A DNA stretch of 64,000 nt from Perlabentimonas gracilis (GCF_011174675.1 NZ_JAANIG010000003.1:1-64000); one strand, 5' to 3'. Positions 36,722 to 46,639 are shown, counted from the first letter of the stretch. Translations and numbers: made by a program. The notes: generated by a model not told the origin, from the sequence alone.

Positions 36722-37435
36722 ATGAAATACACAACTTTACTACTGCTTGCAATATCGCTTTTAAGCATTTCAACTTTCTCGCAACCCGACACTACAAACA
36801 CCCACAAAACGGGCTGGATAATTAAGTCGGGCGAAAGGAATTTTACTTTCAAAGCATTAAACTCAGCTTTTAATAATGCAGGAGTTGCGCAATTAAATAA
36901 TCGAGTTTTTGGCTATAGCATTGGAATAGCCTCAAGGAGTATAACCAAGCATACGTATGGAACAGCAACCTTATCGTATTTAAGCGCCAATAATCATGAG
37001 ATGCAACCACAGACACTGTCCTCATCGATTGATATAATGGAACTTGCGCTCAACTATCATTTTGCCCTAAACAACAGCCCAAAATTGCTAGTGATTCCCT
37101 ACGTAGGCTATGGTGTGGGCTATGGAAGTATGCTGATAATCAACAATGACCAAAATGCAACATTTGCCCAGAGCGTAACCAACCTTACGCAAAACGATGG
37201 CTTTAAAAAACGCTACAACATGGAGCATCTGTATGCTTTTGCAAACATTGGTCTTGGGTTGGAAAGGGGCATACGCATAGCATGTTATCAATTATTTATT
37301 GGTTTTAGCAGTGGTTATCAGCTAACAACAAAAAGTGGCTGGGGGTACCCCGACCTTCCAAGCATAAGGCATGGTGGTTTAGAATGGAGATTATCAGTAA
37401 GAGTAGAACCCAATTTTAGAACAAAATATGATTAG
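36722..37435 (+). CDS. Putative outer-membrane beta-barrel protein
   Basis: 237 residues with a signal peptide (MKYTTLLLLAISLLSISTFSQ). The mature part has alternating hydrophobic segments with many Tyr, Gly and Asn (YVGYGVGYGSM, ANIGLGLERG, FIGFSSGYQL), which suggests a small eight- to ten-stranded barrel, though the C-terminus does not end in the usual aromatic residue. No family is recognised. It lies between the second KilA-N repeat and the MFS gene on the same strand; a shared function is not evident. Confidence 0.6.
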   Translation: MKYTTLLLLAISLLSISTFSQPDTTNTHKTGWIIKSGERNFTFKALNSAFNNAGVAQLNNRVFGYSIGIASRSITKHTYGTATLSYLSANNHEMQPQTLSSSIDIMELALNYHFALNNSPKLLVIPYVGYGVGYGSMLIINNDQNATFAQSVTNLTQNDGFKKRYNMEHLYAFANIGLGLERGIRIACYQLFIGFSSGYQLTTKSGWGYPDLPSIRHGGLEWRLSVRVEPNFRTKYD

Positions 37436-37495
37436 CTTTAACCATAATAATTCTTTTATAATCAATACATAAGCAAGCCTTTACACAACCATACT

Positions 37496-38881
37496 ATGCA
37501 TTGGACAAAAAAGCAGGTTTCCATACTGGCCATTGTGGCCATCACATCATTCATGGGAACATTCCTAATATCCTCCATTAACATCGCTTTGCCAGCCATT
37601 GAGAAATCGCTGGGGCTAAACGCCATTACCTTAAGCTGGGTAGTTACCTCATTTTTGCTTGCCACGGCAATGTTCTTGCTACCCGTTGGTCGGTGGGGAG
37701 ACCTTACCGGAATCCGGAGGCTTTTTAAGCTGGGCGTGGTAATCTTCACCCTCTCGTCGTTGCTATGCGGCATGGTGGGTTCGGGAGGTTGGCTTATTGC
37801 GCTTCGATTTATCCAAGGAATAGGTGCAGCATTCAGCAGTACCACTGGGCCAGCAATTCTGGTTTCAGCCTTTCCCCCTCAGCATCGAGGTCGAGTACTT
37901 GGCATATCAGTAGCAGCGGTGTACCTAGGGTTGGCTTTTGGCCCTTTTGCCGGAGGATTTATCACCCAGTACTTGAGCTGGAGGTCGATCTTTTTCATAG
38001 CCTCGGGGCTTGGGGTTGTTACCACCGCCATAGCGTTTATCTTTTTGGGGAAGGATGAACCCAACAGAAACGATGCAACAAGAATGAATCTGAAGGGTAC
38101 CGTTTTTTATATGATTGGCCTAGTGGCGCTGGTGTATGGCTCATCGAACATCCCCTCCATAATGGGTTGGGTGTTGATGCTGGGTGGGGTATTATCGCTT
38201 GGAATATTCTGGCTTTTCGAGAGCCGTTCAGCAATGCCCGTTATCGACACCACACTGTTTACAAAGAACAGGCTTTTTGCCTTCTCGAACCTTGCTGCGC
38301 TAATAAATTACAGCGCCACCTTTGCCATTGTTTTTCTAATGAGCCTTTACCTGCAAAAGATTATGGGCCTTTCGCCCCGCGATGCTGGAACCATACTTAT
38401 TGCTCAGCCCATTGTGATGGCCATATTCTCACCCGTTGCGGGTCGATTCTCCGATAGAATAGAGCCACGGTACCTGGCTACCGCCGGAATGACAATATGC
38501 TCCATAGGGCTTGCCGCTTTGGCATTTCTATCGGCCTCAACCCCCATCTGGTTTATAGTCATAATTTTACTGTGGGTTGGATTTGGGTTTGCCCTTTTCT
38601 CCTCGCCCAACATGAATACCATCATGAGTTCGGTGAGCAAAACGCAATACGGATTAGCCTCGGGCACAGCAGCCACCATGCGGGTAATTGGCCAAATTGT
38701 TAGCATGACCATAGCCACGCTATACTTTGCTGGGTTTATGGGAAACCAACCCATTGAAATTGTTCCCGATCACCTTTTCATCAGCGCCGTACGTTTCGGA
38801 TTCATAACCTTCTCCATCATAAGCCTGGCAGGGATATACTTCTCGTACAACCGAGGGAAAATAAGCAGAGAAACAGCCTAA
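37496..38881 (+). CDS. MFS drug-efflux type transporter (DHA2-like)
   Basis: 461 residues with about 14 hydrophobic helices, the length and topology of the DHA2 (EmrB/QacA) family of proton-driven exporters. Motif A appears as GRWGDLTGIRRLFKLG near residue 65, the WVVTSFLLATA of helix 2 fits, and GPFAGGFITQYLSWRSIFFI corresponds to motif C and the end of helix 5. It is an inner-membrane protein. No membrane-fusion protein gene is nearby, so it probably exports to the periplasm alone. A tiny membrane protein gene follows after 16 bases. Substrate unknown. Confidence 0.92.
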   Translation: MHWTKKQVSILAIVAITSFMGTFLISSINIALPAIEKSLGLNAITLSWVVTSFLLATAMFLLPVGRWGDLTGIRRLFKLGVVIFTLSSLLCGMVGSGGWLIALRFIQGIGAAFSSTTGPAILVSAFPPQHRGRVLGISVAAVYLGLAFGPFAGGFITQYLSWRSIFFIASGLGVVTTAIAFIFLGKDEPNRNDATRMNLKGTVFYMIGLVALVYGSSNIPSIMGWVLMLGGVLSLGIFWLFESRSAMPVIDTTLFTKNRLFAFSNLAALINYSATFAIVFLMSLYLQKIMGLSPRDAGTILIAQPIVMAIFSPVAGRFSDRIEPRYLATAGMTICSIGLAALAFLSASTPIWFIVIILLWVGFGFALFSSPNMNTIMSSVSKTQYGLASGTAATMRVIGQIVSMTIATLYFAGFMGNQPIEIVPDHLFISAVRFGFITFSIISLAGIYFSYNRGKISRETA

Positions 38882-38897
38882 ACCAAATACTAAAGAT

Positions 38898-39086
38898 ATG
38901 TCGAAATCAAACACACTTTTCTTATCAATCCTACTGATAATATCCGCAGTATTAATTCATCTGCTAAAGAACAACCAGATACCTGAGAATTATTTTGATT
39001 TAGTAGGTTTTTTTGTTGGCTTCACCTTTATAGCAGGCGTCGGTTATAGCATTTTACCCTTTATCAAAAGGAAAAACAAAGGTTAA
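38898..39086 (+). CDS. Small two-helix membrane protein
   Basis: 62 residues with two predicted membrane helices (TLFLSILLIISAVLIHLL and YFDLVGFFVGFTFIAGVGYSI) and a basic C-terminus (KRKNKG). It begins 16 bases after the MFS stop, so it should be cotranscribed. No family is recognised. It may be a minor accessory to the transporter, or simply a small hypothetical protein. Confidence 0.6.
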   Translation: MSKSNTLFLSILLIISAVLIHLLKNNQIPENYFDLVGFFVGFTFIAGVGYSILPFIKRKNKG

Positions 39087-39154
39087 GCAACTGCTATACA
39101 TCTCGATCTAAGTATAGATAATCAAAGCTTCTTAGGCATATATTCATTAAAAAA

Positions 39155-39343
39155 AATCACTACTAACCGACTAATAAATATAGATTTAGCTTCGCTCGAA
39201 ATGACAGGCTGTTACGCTGTAAGGGGTGAGGGGGTGAAGGCGGCTACGCCGCCTTCACCCCCTCACCCCCTTAGACCTCTTGAAAGTACTGTCATTTCGA
39301 GCGAAGCGAGAAATCTATATTTATTAGTCGGTCAGTAGTGATT
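39155..39343. repeat. 189-bp imperfect palindrome, MITE-like, between convergent genes
   Basis: The outer arms (about 54 bp) are inverted copies containing ACCGACTAATAAATATAGAT and GCTTCGCTCGAAATGACAG, with a small indel and few mismatches. The inner part is a second hairpin of GGGTGAGGGGGTGAAGGCGGC and its complement around a TAC loop. It lies between the forward MFS/small-protein genes and the reverse E2 gene and could act as a bidirectional terminator. The arm sequence resembles repeats that I have seen in many Bacteroidota intergenic regions. Confidence 0.75.
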
Positions 39344-39350
39344 GTCAATC

Positions 39351-40607
39351 TTACTTAAACTCCTGAATATAATCGCGTACTGCCTTTAGGAACATACCAC
39401 CCAAAGCACCATCAATTACCCTATGGTCGTACGAGAGAGAGAGCATTGCCATTTGGCGAATGGCCATGGTGTCGCCGTGCTCGGTCTCCAGCACAACAAC
39501 CCTTTTGGTAATTGCACCAATGGCCAAAATGGCCACCTGCGGCTGGTTTATAATTGGCGTTCCGGTTAACGTTTCGAACATCCCCAGGTTGGTAATGGTA
39601 AAGGTCCCGCCCTGAATCTCATCGGGCTGGAGCTTGTTGCTGCGAGAACGGGCGGCTAAATCGTTCACCTTTTCGGCAAGTCCGGACAGGTTTAGCTTAT
39701 CGGCATTCTTAATAACAGGTACAATTAAATTACCGTTGGGTAATGCTGCCGCCAGGCCCACATTAATGTCGCGTTTCATTAGTATTTTATCGCCATCCAC
39801 TGAGCTGTTCACCAACGGGTAATCCTTAAGCGCCTTAACTGCCACCTCAACAAACAGGGGGGTTAGGGTTAACTTTTGCCCCTCGCGCTTTTGGAAAGCC
39901 TCCTTCTCGCTGTTTCGCCAATTCACCAGGTTGGTTACATCGGCCTCGATAAAGGAGGTAACATGCGCCGAGGTTTGCTTCGACATCACCATATGATCGG
40001 CAATAAGCTTGCGCATCCTATCCATTTGGATTACCTCAACTGAATGGCCCGCTGACGGTGTAGATGCTTGCTGACTTTGCGCCTTGGGTTTCTCGATAAT
40101 TGCACTGCGCTTGTCGATATAGGCTATTATGTCGTCGCGGGTGATGCGGCCACTAAGGCCTGTACCCTTAACGCTTTTCAACTCCTCTGCCGATATTCCC
40201 TCGCGCTTGGCAATGGTTCGTACCAAGGGGCTTGTTTGAGGCAAAACGTCGGGTTCTGGCTCTTCCATATGCTCCTGCTCTTTTTCAGACTCCTTAGCCT
40301 TTGGTTGTTCAACCTCCTGAACGGGTTCGGGTTTGGACTCTTGATCTACATTAACCTCTCCTCCGCCATCAACCTCTAGCACAGCGATAATTTGTCCTAC
40401 TTGGGGTATATCGCCCTCGTTAAACAGAAGTTCCTTAACCCTACCGGTTGCTGGGGATGGTATTTCGGAATCGACCTTATCGGTGGCCACCTCAACCAAC
40501 GACTGATCCTCAGTTACCTCATCGCCAATGGCCACCAACCATTTGGTAATAGTGGCTTCAATTATGCCTTCGCCCATTGCGGGGAGTGCTATCTCAAGTT
40601 TACCCAT
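39351..40607 (-). CDS. 2-oxoacid dehydrogenase E2 (dihydrolipoamide acyltransferase)
   Basis: 418 residues. An N-terminal lipoyl domain has the lipoylated lysine in VEVATDKVDSEIPSP near residue 43. An acidic Pro/Glu-rich linker (95-125) leads to a peripheral subunit-binding domain (SPLVRTIAKREGISAEELKSVKGTGLSGRITRDDI), and the catalytic acyltransferase domain has SYDHRVIDGALGG near residue 392. It forms the core of a pyruvate, branched-chain or related dehydrogenase complex. No E1 or E3 is adjacent; the fused E1 at 61081-63501 in this window is a candidate partner. The downstream neighbour is the palindrome at 39155-39343. Confidence 0.93.
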   Translation of the reverse strand: MGKLEIALPAMGEGIIEATITKWLVAIGDEVTEDQSLVEVATDKVDSEIPSPATGRVKELLFNEGDIPQVGQIIAVLEVDGGGEVNVDQESKPEPVQEVEQPKAKESEKEQEHMEEPEPDVLPQTSPLVRTIAKREGISAEELKSVKGTGLSGRITRDDIIAYIDKRSAIIEKPKAQSQQASTPSAGHSVEVIQMDRMRKLIADHMVMSKQTSAHVTSFIEADVTNLVNWRNSEKEAFQKREGQKLTLTPLFVEVAVKALKDYPLVNSSVDGDKILMKRDINVGLAAALPNGNLIVPVIKNADKLNLSGLAEKVNDLAARSRSNKLQPDEIQGGTFTITNLGMFETLTGTPIINQPQVAILAIGAITKRVVVLETEHGDTMAIRQMAMLSLSYDHRVIDGALGGMFLKAVRDYIQEFK

Positions 40608-40708
40608 TGTATTTTTATCGATTTTATTCTGTTTTGTTTAGTAACACCAATTACAACGAAATGTTGAGCTAAAGCAATGCCTGCATGCAGCTGAGATATT
40701 TAATTATG

Positions 40709-41416
40709 CTACGATGTAACCTCCTCGAACTGGCGAACCAAATGCTCATTCACGTTTGATGCGTAGCTGCTCGAGGTGGTATAGTAGCTTATTGAAAAAA
40801 CATTTTGCGTTGCGGTTTTATCAACCACCTTTATGGATGGCTCCTTGCTAACGGCAACCCAAGGTAGCAGTAGTAACGACCGTGTAATCATATCGCGTGC
40901 CTCCTGCATAGGGATGGATGTGCTAACGGGTAGCTTCATTTCGTAGCTTTGCAAACTATCGTTCTTGTTGAGCAGGTGAATTGATCCTGAAGCAAGCTGT
41001 GAGTATGGAATTTTTACAAGCTCGCCTTTGTGTGTTTCAATCTCAATAGACCTATACCCAACTCTACGGAGCAATCCCTGATTGTTATGTACCCCAATAT
41101 GCTGGTTTTTCTCAAGGGGCATTTCGGCCTTTAGAATTATGCCCGAAATAAAATCGCGAAGGAAATACCAACCGAAAATTAGCACAATACCAATTGCTAC
41201 GGCGGATACTAGCAAGGGGTAGTATGGTAAATCGTCAAAAAGCTGGTTAATAACCCATAGGCCAAAGGCAAGCCATATAATGAGTTCAACCACAGGGAAA
41301 ATTCTTGCGAGAACCCTGTACACGGCCCTACTATACGAAACGGTACCCAGCACCTTGGATAAATATCTAAGCACCACGAATATTCCAATGGCAAATGCCA
41401 AATAGTAAACTGTCAT
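40709..41416 (-). CDS. MscS-like mechanosensitive channel
   Basis: 235 residues. Three hydrophobic helices at the N-terminus (about 3-18, 35-58 and 66-90) lead into the MscS beta domain: GWYFLRDFISGIILKAEMPL, GLLRRVGYRSIEIETHKGELVKIPYSQLA. The C-terminal domain is a mixed alpha/beta cage segment. It would open on membrane tension and let solutes out during hypo-osmotic shock. The pore helix (about 66-100) is less Gly/Ala-rich than in E. coli MscS. It starts 21 bases after the stop of the giant SLC12-type transporter gene, in the same direction, so the two are very likely one transcript and one osmotic-response unit. Confidence 0.85.
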   Translation of the reverse strand: MTVYYLAFAIGIFVVLRYLSKVLGTVSYSRAVYRVLARIFPVVELIIWLAFGLWVINQLFDDLPYYPLLVSAVAIGIVLIFGWYFLRDFISGIILKAEMPLEKNQHIGVHNNQGLLRRVGYRSIEIETHKGELVKIPYSQLASGSIHLLNKNDSLQSYEMKLPVSTSIPMQEARDMITRSLLLLPWVAVSKEPSIKVVDKTATQNVFSISYYTTSSSYASNVNEHLVRQFEEVTS

Positions 41417-41437
41417 ATTATCAAAATTTTAATTTGG

Positions 41438-44400
41438 CTAGCATAATCCTTTTTCTTGCAAAACAGTTACAATGAATGGCTCGAGCAGGTGATTCACAGC
41501 CCACACCCCAACAAATCTCTCCTCAATTATTCCGGAACGATGCAAGTTTTTAATCAAAACAAGTGTTTGCTCATCGGACTGCCTGAGCACCCGTGCGAGC
41601 CTAGCTAAGCTGCATCGGCGGTGAATAATTATCTGCAGTATAACCACCAGCAGCTCATCGCTTATGCCCCTCAGGTACGAGAGGTTTGGCACTTCGGGCT
41701 TTCGAATATGTATGGTTTTACCCACCACCTTGGTAATACTCGTTAGCCATAGCTGCAAAGCGTACCCAGGGTTACCTTCGGATATATTGAAGTACTTATT
41801 GAAAAGCCTTGCGTAGTTCCATTCGGTTAATTCGCGCTCCTGCTTACCTTTGTACACCAGCGAAAGCCCTCCGGTTTTATGGCGGGCCGTAATTAAATCC
41901 TTTAAATCTTTTGCATCGAAGGGTTGGCACTCTATGCTGCCCATAAACACACTGTCGAACTTCTCAACCCTATTAATAAGCTGGTAAGCAAAAGTGCCAC
42001 AGTTCACAATAAAAAAGTTGTTTCGGCTAAGGTTTTCTATCAACGCATATATTTTGCGAATAACATCCAACCCCTGGTTATGGCGTTCCCACCATAAATC
42101 GAGATCGTTTATTATAATTACTCTTGGCTCGGGATTATTTGCAAGGTAAAACTCTGGATTGGCCTGTGTTCCCAATGCCTTTTGCAACCCCAGCATCAAT
42201 TCGCTGATGCTCGAAGAGCCACCCAGCGGTGCCTTTACAGAGATGACCCTATGCTTAGGGAAGTACTTCTTGGCGATATACTTTGAGAGGGTTGTTTTTC
42301 CTGAGTTCCGATCGCCAGTTATTAGCAATGCACCGGAATACCCCGCATTATATCGCGACACCACCTGCTGCGCAATCCTCTGTTCGGCTGGGCGCTCAAT
42401 CCATAGGTCTTCATTAAGCGTGGTGCTGCCCGAGAATAGGTTAGCGTAGTAGAAAGGCACCTTTTTCAAAACTTCTGCATCGCCAGCAAGCGAGACAAGC
42501 ATCTCCTGAACCGACTGGTTACTTAGCTTGTACTCCTTCTCGAAATTGGTTAGCTTCTGCGCTAGCAGCAACCCCTCACTCTGCGAGTACAATACCCCAA
42601 CAACCTGACGATTTACAAACTTTGAGATCTTTTGAACACTGGATGTAAACCAGCGGAAGCTTGCCTGCGATTTCTTCTTACGCTTCCGAATTTTATCATC
42701 GACCTTGCTATGCACCAGCTGGTGCAAAGGCTCCATGGCAGAAACCAAGTACTGCTGCAGATCAACATCGAACTTGGCAAGCAGGTCTTTAAGTCTTTTC
42801 TCCTCGAGTTCAATCTCACCAAGCAACTCCCCAACAAGCGTAGCACGTTGTTCCTGTTGCGACTCACTTGACGAACTATTGGTTTTCGCTTCATTCTGGG
42901 CAAGCATATTCTCGATATTGAATGCTGCCAAGCGTAGCTTGTCGCGTAGGGTTTTGGCCGTTAGTCTTAGTGAATCGGAAACCCCCTCCATTGAGGTTCG
43001 AGCCTTACTAATAAGTTCCATCCCAACATACAGCTGTACTCTGCGCTTGAAATCGATGCTGCGCACATCGCTTGCCATAAACTTCCCTTGCTCAAGATCG
43101 CTGAAGAAATTGTCGCTATTAACATCAACAAGCTCAGGCATCCCCTCAATAATAGCATTCACATCGCGGAAAAGCACCTCGAAACGCTCCTGCATATGGG
43201 GAGTATTTATCTCATCTATTCGCTGTGTTAAATCCGATGGGTTGGGCAGGTCATTGGACGATAGGTACTGGTTGAGCAGCCCCTTGGCGCTAGCAATTGA
43301 TTTAAGGATATTATTCTTTGTCCAAATATTCAGTTCCTCCACCTGTCGGCTAATCTTCACACCAAGCCTATAGCGCAGCGACATCAGCATGAACTCAACA
43401 TGAATCTTATTGGAGTATAGGGTAAGGTTATCCATCCATACCTGTGGTGCCTGGCCTAGAGTATCGGTAGTATGAGGACGCTTGTTGATTAGCTTGGCGT
43501 AGGATCTGAGCAGATGAGTCGACTCCGGCTTTTCGATAACAAAAATCATCCGTTGTAAACTTTGCACTAAGCTCGAGTTGAGATCGGCAGTGATCTGCTC
43601 TGTAGATTTTTTAAAGTCGGACAGCGCGCTCGACAGGTTGTCTTCCTCATCTGCCAGCAGGCTATCGAGCTCCTTGGATATATCCTCGTTGCCATGCTGT
43701 AGCTGCTCCAACTTATGGGGCAAATCGGTTAAAACTCGTCGGATATTGCTAAAGTACCTGAATGATATGAGGCCAAGCTGAGTGAAGAACTCGTTAAAAT
43801 CCTCGAGCCTGTTCTCATGCAGAAATAGTTCAGCCGATTTTGCCAGATCAACCCTTCGGCTTATGGGCCATCCGAGGAATGCTCCCCTGAGCTTGCACGT
43901 TGCTTTTGTAATACGAATTCGTAAGCTGTCGGTACGACGAATCTTAAACTCGGGGCGCGAGAAGCTAACCACCATCCTTTCGGGTATTTTCACCAGTAAG
44001 CTAGCTGACTTTTGCATAAACACGGCAAGGGCGTCGGCAAGGATACCCTGCCCCTTGGTCAAATCATCGGCTATTAGCTCGGCAATACGGCTTTTGACCT
44101 GAAAGGTATAATCGGAGAGTATCTTGCTGAAAGCCCAAGGGCCCAGCCCGTTTTCCTGCTCAATGGCCTTACGGAGAGACGATAAAATTTTGCTACAATT
44201 GCTCTCAACATCATCATGAAACTGGCTAATTAAGCCCTGAATCTCATTTACTGAGTTGTCAACAAATACGTTTTGCTGATGTCCATACTGCTCGGCAAGC
44301 TTACGAAGTTCGTTGGCAAGTAGTTCCTTCTCGGGATATCTAACAATATCGGAGAGGTTAAAGGCTTGGTTATGGGCCGCCTGGCCTTGGTCGGTGGTGC

Positions 44401-46591
44401 TTACCTCGGGTACTGTGTGGGCATTCACCACCTCGAAGTTCTGACTAGCTTCTATCACCAGCGATGAGCAGGGCAAATCGATGGCACCATTCACGTAGCT
44501 AACCCACGCCGACGACTCCTTATGCATATCCTGATTCATCTCGAGAATGGCCAAGCTGGCATCGGCCGACTCGCGCTTAATGATATCGACCTCGGGTAGC
44601 TTCTCCACCGAGTTATTTATAACCTTAACGGAACCCATTAGCCTTGAGTTGTCGAGGGCCTGATTTGCCAATGCGTAAACGCTATCGGTTTTGGTGGTGT
44701 TGTAGTTAACTATTAGCAGCCGCACCATTGTGCCTCGCCACTCCGAATCGGTGGTGATAAACTTGAGTAGGGCAAGCCCAAAGTTCAGATTACGGCTATT
44801 CCCATTCCACCATAAATCGACCCTTTTAGCTTGGGCCGGCGCTTTATTCTGCTGGTTCTTGAAATTATAAAATACAAGGTTGTAGTTGAGCTTATGTAGC
44901 ACCGAGGCCGTTTCGCAAAACCTTTCGGGGTTGGCCGAGTTCTTTGCCCAACCCATAAGGATGGTGTTTGGCTCAAACCCAGTGAACCCATAAACCCGCG
45001 ATATCATCTGCATACCCTCGTATATGTTTCCGCAAACATGCCTACGGGTAATAATGTTCCTACCACGATGATCGGTTTCTATTGTTGCGGTGGCCGTTCG
45101 GTCGAACAAATAATCTTCCTCGGGCTTTTCAACCAACTCAAAATTGGTAAATACCCCTTGCTTCCCCACTATGGTTCGGCCCATATCCACCAAATGTGGC
45201 CGAGCCTTAGCCCCTCCGCTGAAAAGGATTACGTTGGGGCGCCAGTTTCGCTGATTTCTTGCTGTTGATGATGAGAGTTTGAACAGCCCATACTTAACCA
45301 ACGACGACCAAATACCACCCCACGTATCGCCCGACTGCAAACGAAGCTCCTTACGCTTAAAGAATAGAAATATGGCACCCAGTATAATGGTTGCCCCAAT
45401 CATGGCAATAAAATCGAGCTGAATCATCACCACAAAACAGGCAATGGCACCAATTATGCTTATCCAGCCCGGAATGCGGAACGATGGGCGGAAGTCGGCT
45501 CCAGCCCAATTCTCGATGGCGCAGGTTAGGTTTAAAAACCCGTAGGTGATGATAAAAAACATGGACACCACCCGGGCTATTACGTTAAGATCGCCAATGA
45601 GAATTCCCGAAAGGGCAATAACAAAAGTAAGCAGCAGCGCATTGCGTGGCTCGTTGCCAGCGCCCACCCCCTTGGCAAAAAGTTTGGGTGTAATCCTATC
45701 CATGGCCGTAGCCTGCAGAATGCGGGGTGCTCCTAGTATGCTCCCAAATGCCGACGACAGCGTTGCTCCCCAAATACCTGCTACTACCAAGGGCGAAAAG
45801 AATGAGATATTCATTAGCACACCGGGGTCGTTTATCAACGTATTTCTATCCACAGTATAAGAAAAGAAGAAAACCAAACCGATGTACACAACCAAACCAA
45901 CCACTATGGCGGAAATTGTGCCAAAAGGGATTGATTTCTTGGGATTCTCCAAATCGCCCGACATGGATACACCCGCCTCGAAACCAGTAACCGCCGGGAA
46001 GAATATGGCGAATAGCGCTATCCAAGGTAGCGAGTTGGTGGCCGTGCCCACCAATGCGGTTTGGGGAACCATATCGTGCTTACCAAGCACTATGGACACC
46101 AGCGACAGCAGCAGAACAGCCAGAATAACAAACTGCATTTTTAATGCAAGGTTGGTGCTTATAAAGGTGATTATGGTGACAAGCAGTAGCGTTGCCGCTC
46201 CCGTAATGCGAATAGCATTTAGGGTGGCCTCAATGCCAAAGGCGGTAAGCAGCGTTTCGGCAAAACCTATTAGGTACAGGCTTACGCTAAACGATAGCCC
46301 CACGAAAAGAGCCAACCCCAGTGTTCCGCCTATGGGAAGCCCCAAGCTGCGCGAGATCATGTAGTACGTTCCACCGGTCTCCACCTTTTTGTCGGTGGCA
46401 ATGCTGGCCACGCTCAATCCCGTGGAGGCCGATATAAGATGTGCCACTAGAACAATCCCTAGAGTAGCCCACAGGCCAGCCTGCCCAACTATCCAGGGCA
46501 AGCGGAGATACATGATAACGCCAAGAATTGTAAGAATTGAAGGGGTGAACACACCCTTAAACGCGCCAAACTTATTCCCTTTGGTAGGCAT
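41438..46591 (-). CDS. SLC12-type cation-chloride cotransporter fused to helical region and P-loop NTPase
   Basis: 1717 residues. Residues 1-415 are an APC-superfamily permease with about 12 helices that begins FGAFKGVFTPSILTILGVIMYLRLPWIVG, the SLC12 (NKCC/KCC) signature. Residues about 440-720 resemble the SLC12 cytosolic domain (NWRPNVILFSGGAKARPHLVDMGR). Residues about 725-1370 are long charged helices without a recognised family. A P-loop NTPase follows, with Walker A GDRNSGKTT near 1425, Walker B VIIINDLDLWW near 1490 and a GNPGYALQLW motif; the last 90 residues look like a winged helix. The usual bacterial relative stops after the transporter or its regulatory domain. The next gene, 21 bases on, is an MscS-like channel. 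ATP-gated or volume-linked ion uptake is an inference. Confidence 0.85.
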   Translation of the reverse strand: MPTKGNKFGAFKGVFTPSILTILGVIMYLRLPWIVGQAGLWATLGIVLVAHLISASTGLSVASIATDKKVETGGTYYMISRSLGLPIGGTLGLALFVGLSFSVSLYLIGFAETLLTAFGIEATLNAIRITGAATLLLVTIITFISTNLALKMQFVILAVLLLSLVSIVLGKHDMVPQTALVGTATNSLPWIALFAIFFPAVTGFEAGVSMSGDLENPKKSIPFGTISAIVVGLVVYIGLVFFFSYTVDRNTLINDPGVLMNISFFSPLVVAGIWGATLSSAFGSILGAPRILQATAMDRITPKLFAKGVGAGNEPRNALLLTFVIALSGILIGDLNVIARVVSMFFIITYGFLNLTCAIENWAGADFRPSFRIPGWISIIGAIACFVVMIQLDFIAMIGATIILGAIFLFFKRKELRLQSGDTWGGIWSSLVKYGLFKLSSSTARNQRNWRPNVILFSGGAKARPHLVDMGRTIVGKQGVFTNFELVEKPEEDYLFDRTATATIETDHRGRNIITRRHVCGNIYEGMQMISRVYGFTGFEPNTILMGWAKNSANPERFCETASVLHKLNYNLVFYNFKNQQNKAPAQAKRVDLWWNGNSRNLNFGLALLKFITTDSEWRGTMVRLLIVNYNTTKTDSVYALANQALDNSRLMGSVKVINNSVEKLPEVDIIKRESADASLAILEMNQDMHKESSAWVSYVNGAIDLPCSSLVIEASQNFEVVNAHTVPEVSTTDQGQAAHNQAFNLSDIVRYPEKELLANELRKLAEQYGHQQNVFVDNSVNEIQGLISQFHDDVESNCSKILSSLRKAIEQENGLGPWAFSKILSDYTFQVKSRIAELIADDLTKGQGILADALAVFMQKSASLLVKIPERMVVSFSRPEFKIRRTDSLRIRITKATCKLRGAFLGWPISRRVDLAKSAELFLHENRLEDFNEFFTQLGLISFRYFSNIRRVLTDLPHKLEQLQHGNEDISKELDSLLADEEDNLSSALSDFKKSTEQITADLNSSLVQSLQRMIFVIEKPESTHLLRSYAKLINKRPHTTDTLGQAPQVWMDNLTLYSNKIHVEFMLMSLRYRLGVKISRQVEELNIWTKNNILKSIASAKGLLNQYLSSNDLPNPSDLTQRIDEINTPHMQERFEVLFRDVNAIIEGMPELVDVNSDNFFSDLEQGKFMASDVRSIDFKRRVQLYVGMELISKARTSMEGVSDSLRLTAKTLRDKLRLAAFNIENMLAQNEAKTNSSSSESQQEQRATLVGELLGEIELEEKRLKDLLAKFDVDLQQYLVSAMEPLHQLVHSKVDDKIRKRKKKSQASFRWFTSSVQKISKFVNRQVVGVLYSQSEGLLLAQKLTNFEKEYKLSNQSVQEMLVSLAGDAEVLKKVPFYYANLFSGSTTLNEDLWIERPAEQRIAQQVVSRYNAGYSGALLITGDRNSGKTTLSKYIAKKYFPKHRVISVKAPLGGSSSISELMLGLQKALGTQANPEFYLANNPEPRVIIINDLDLWWERHNQGLDVIRKIYALIENLSRNNFFIVNCGTFAYQLINRVEKFDSVFMGSIECQPFDAKDLKDLITARHKTGGLSLVYKGKQERELTEWNYARLFNKYFNISEGNPGYALQLWLTSITKVVGKTIHIRKPEVPNLSYLRGISDELLVVILQIIIHRRCSLARLARVLRQSDEQTLVLIKNLHRSGIIEERFVGVWAVNHLLEPFIVTVLQEKGLC

Positions 46592-46631
46592 ATTGAAATT
46601 GATTTATTAACTTGATGAGTGCAACGAATAC

Positions 46632-46639
46632 CAAATATA
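46632..46639 (-). promoter_or_regulatory. Candidate -7 element of the SLC12-fusion/MscS operon
   Basis: Reverse-strand TATATTTG fits TAnnTTTG and lies 41 bases before the fusion gene start. A -33 box is not evident. Confidence 0.45.

Noticed and set aside
42705-43373. 222-codon forward frame antisense to the SLC12-type gene
   Set aside because: Serine-rich shadow of the helical region on the other strand; no start signal or family resemblance.
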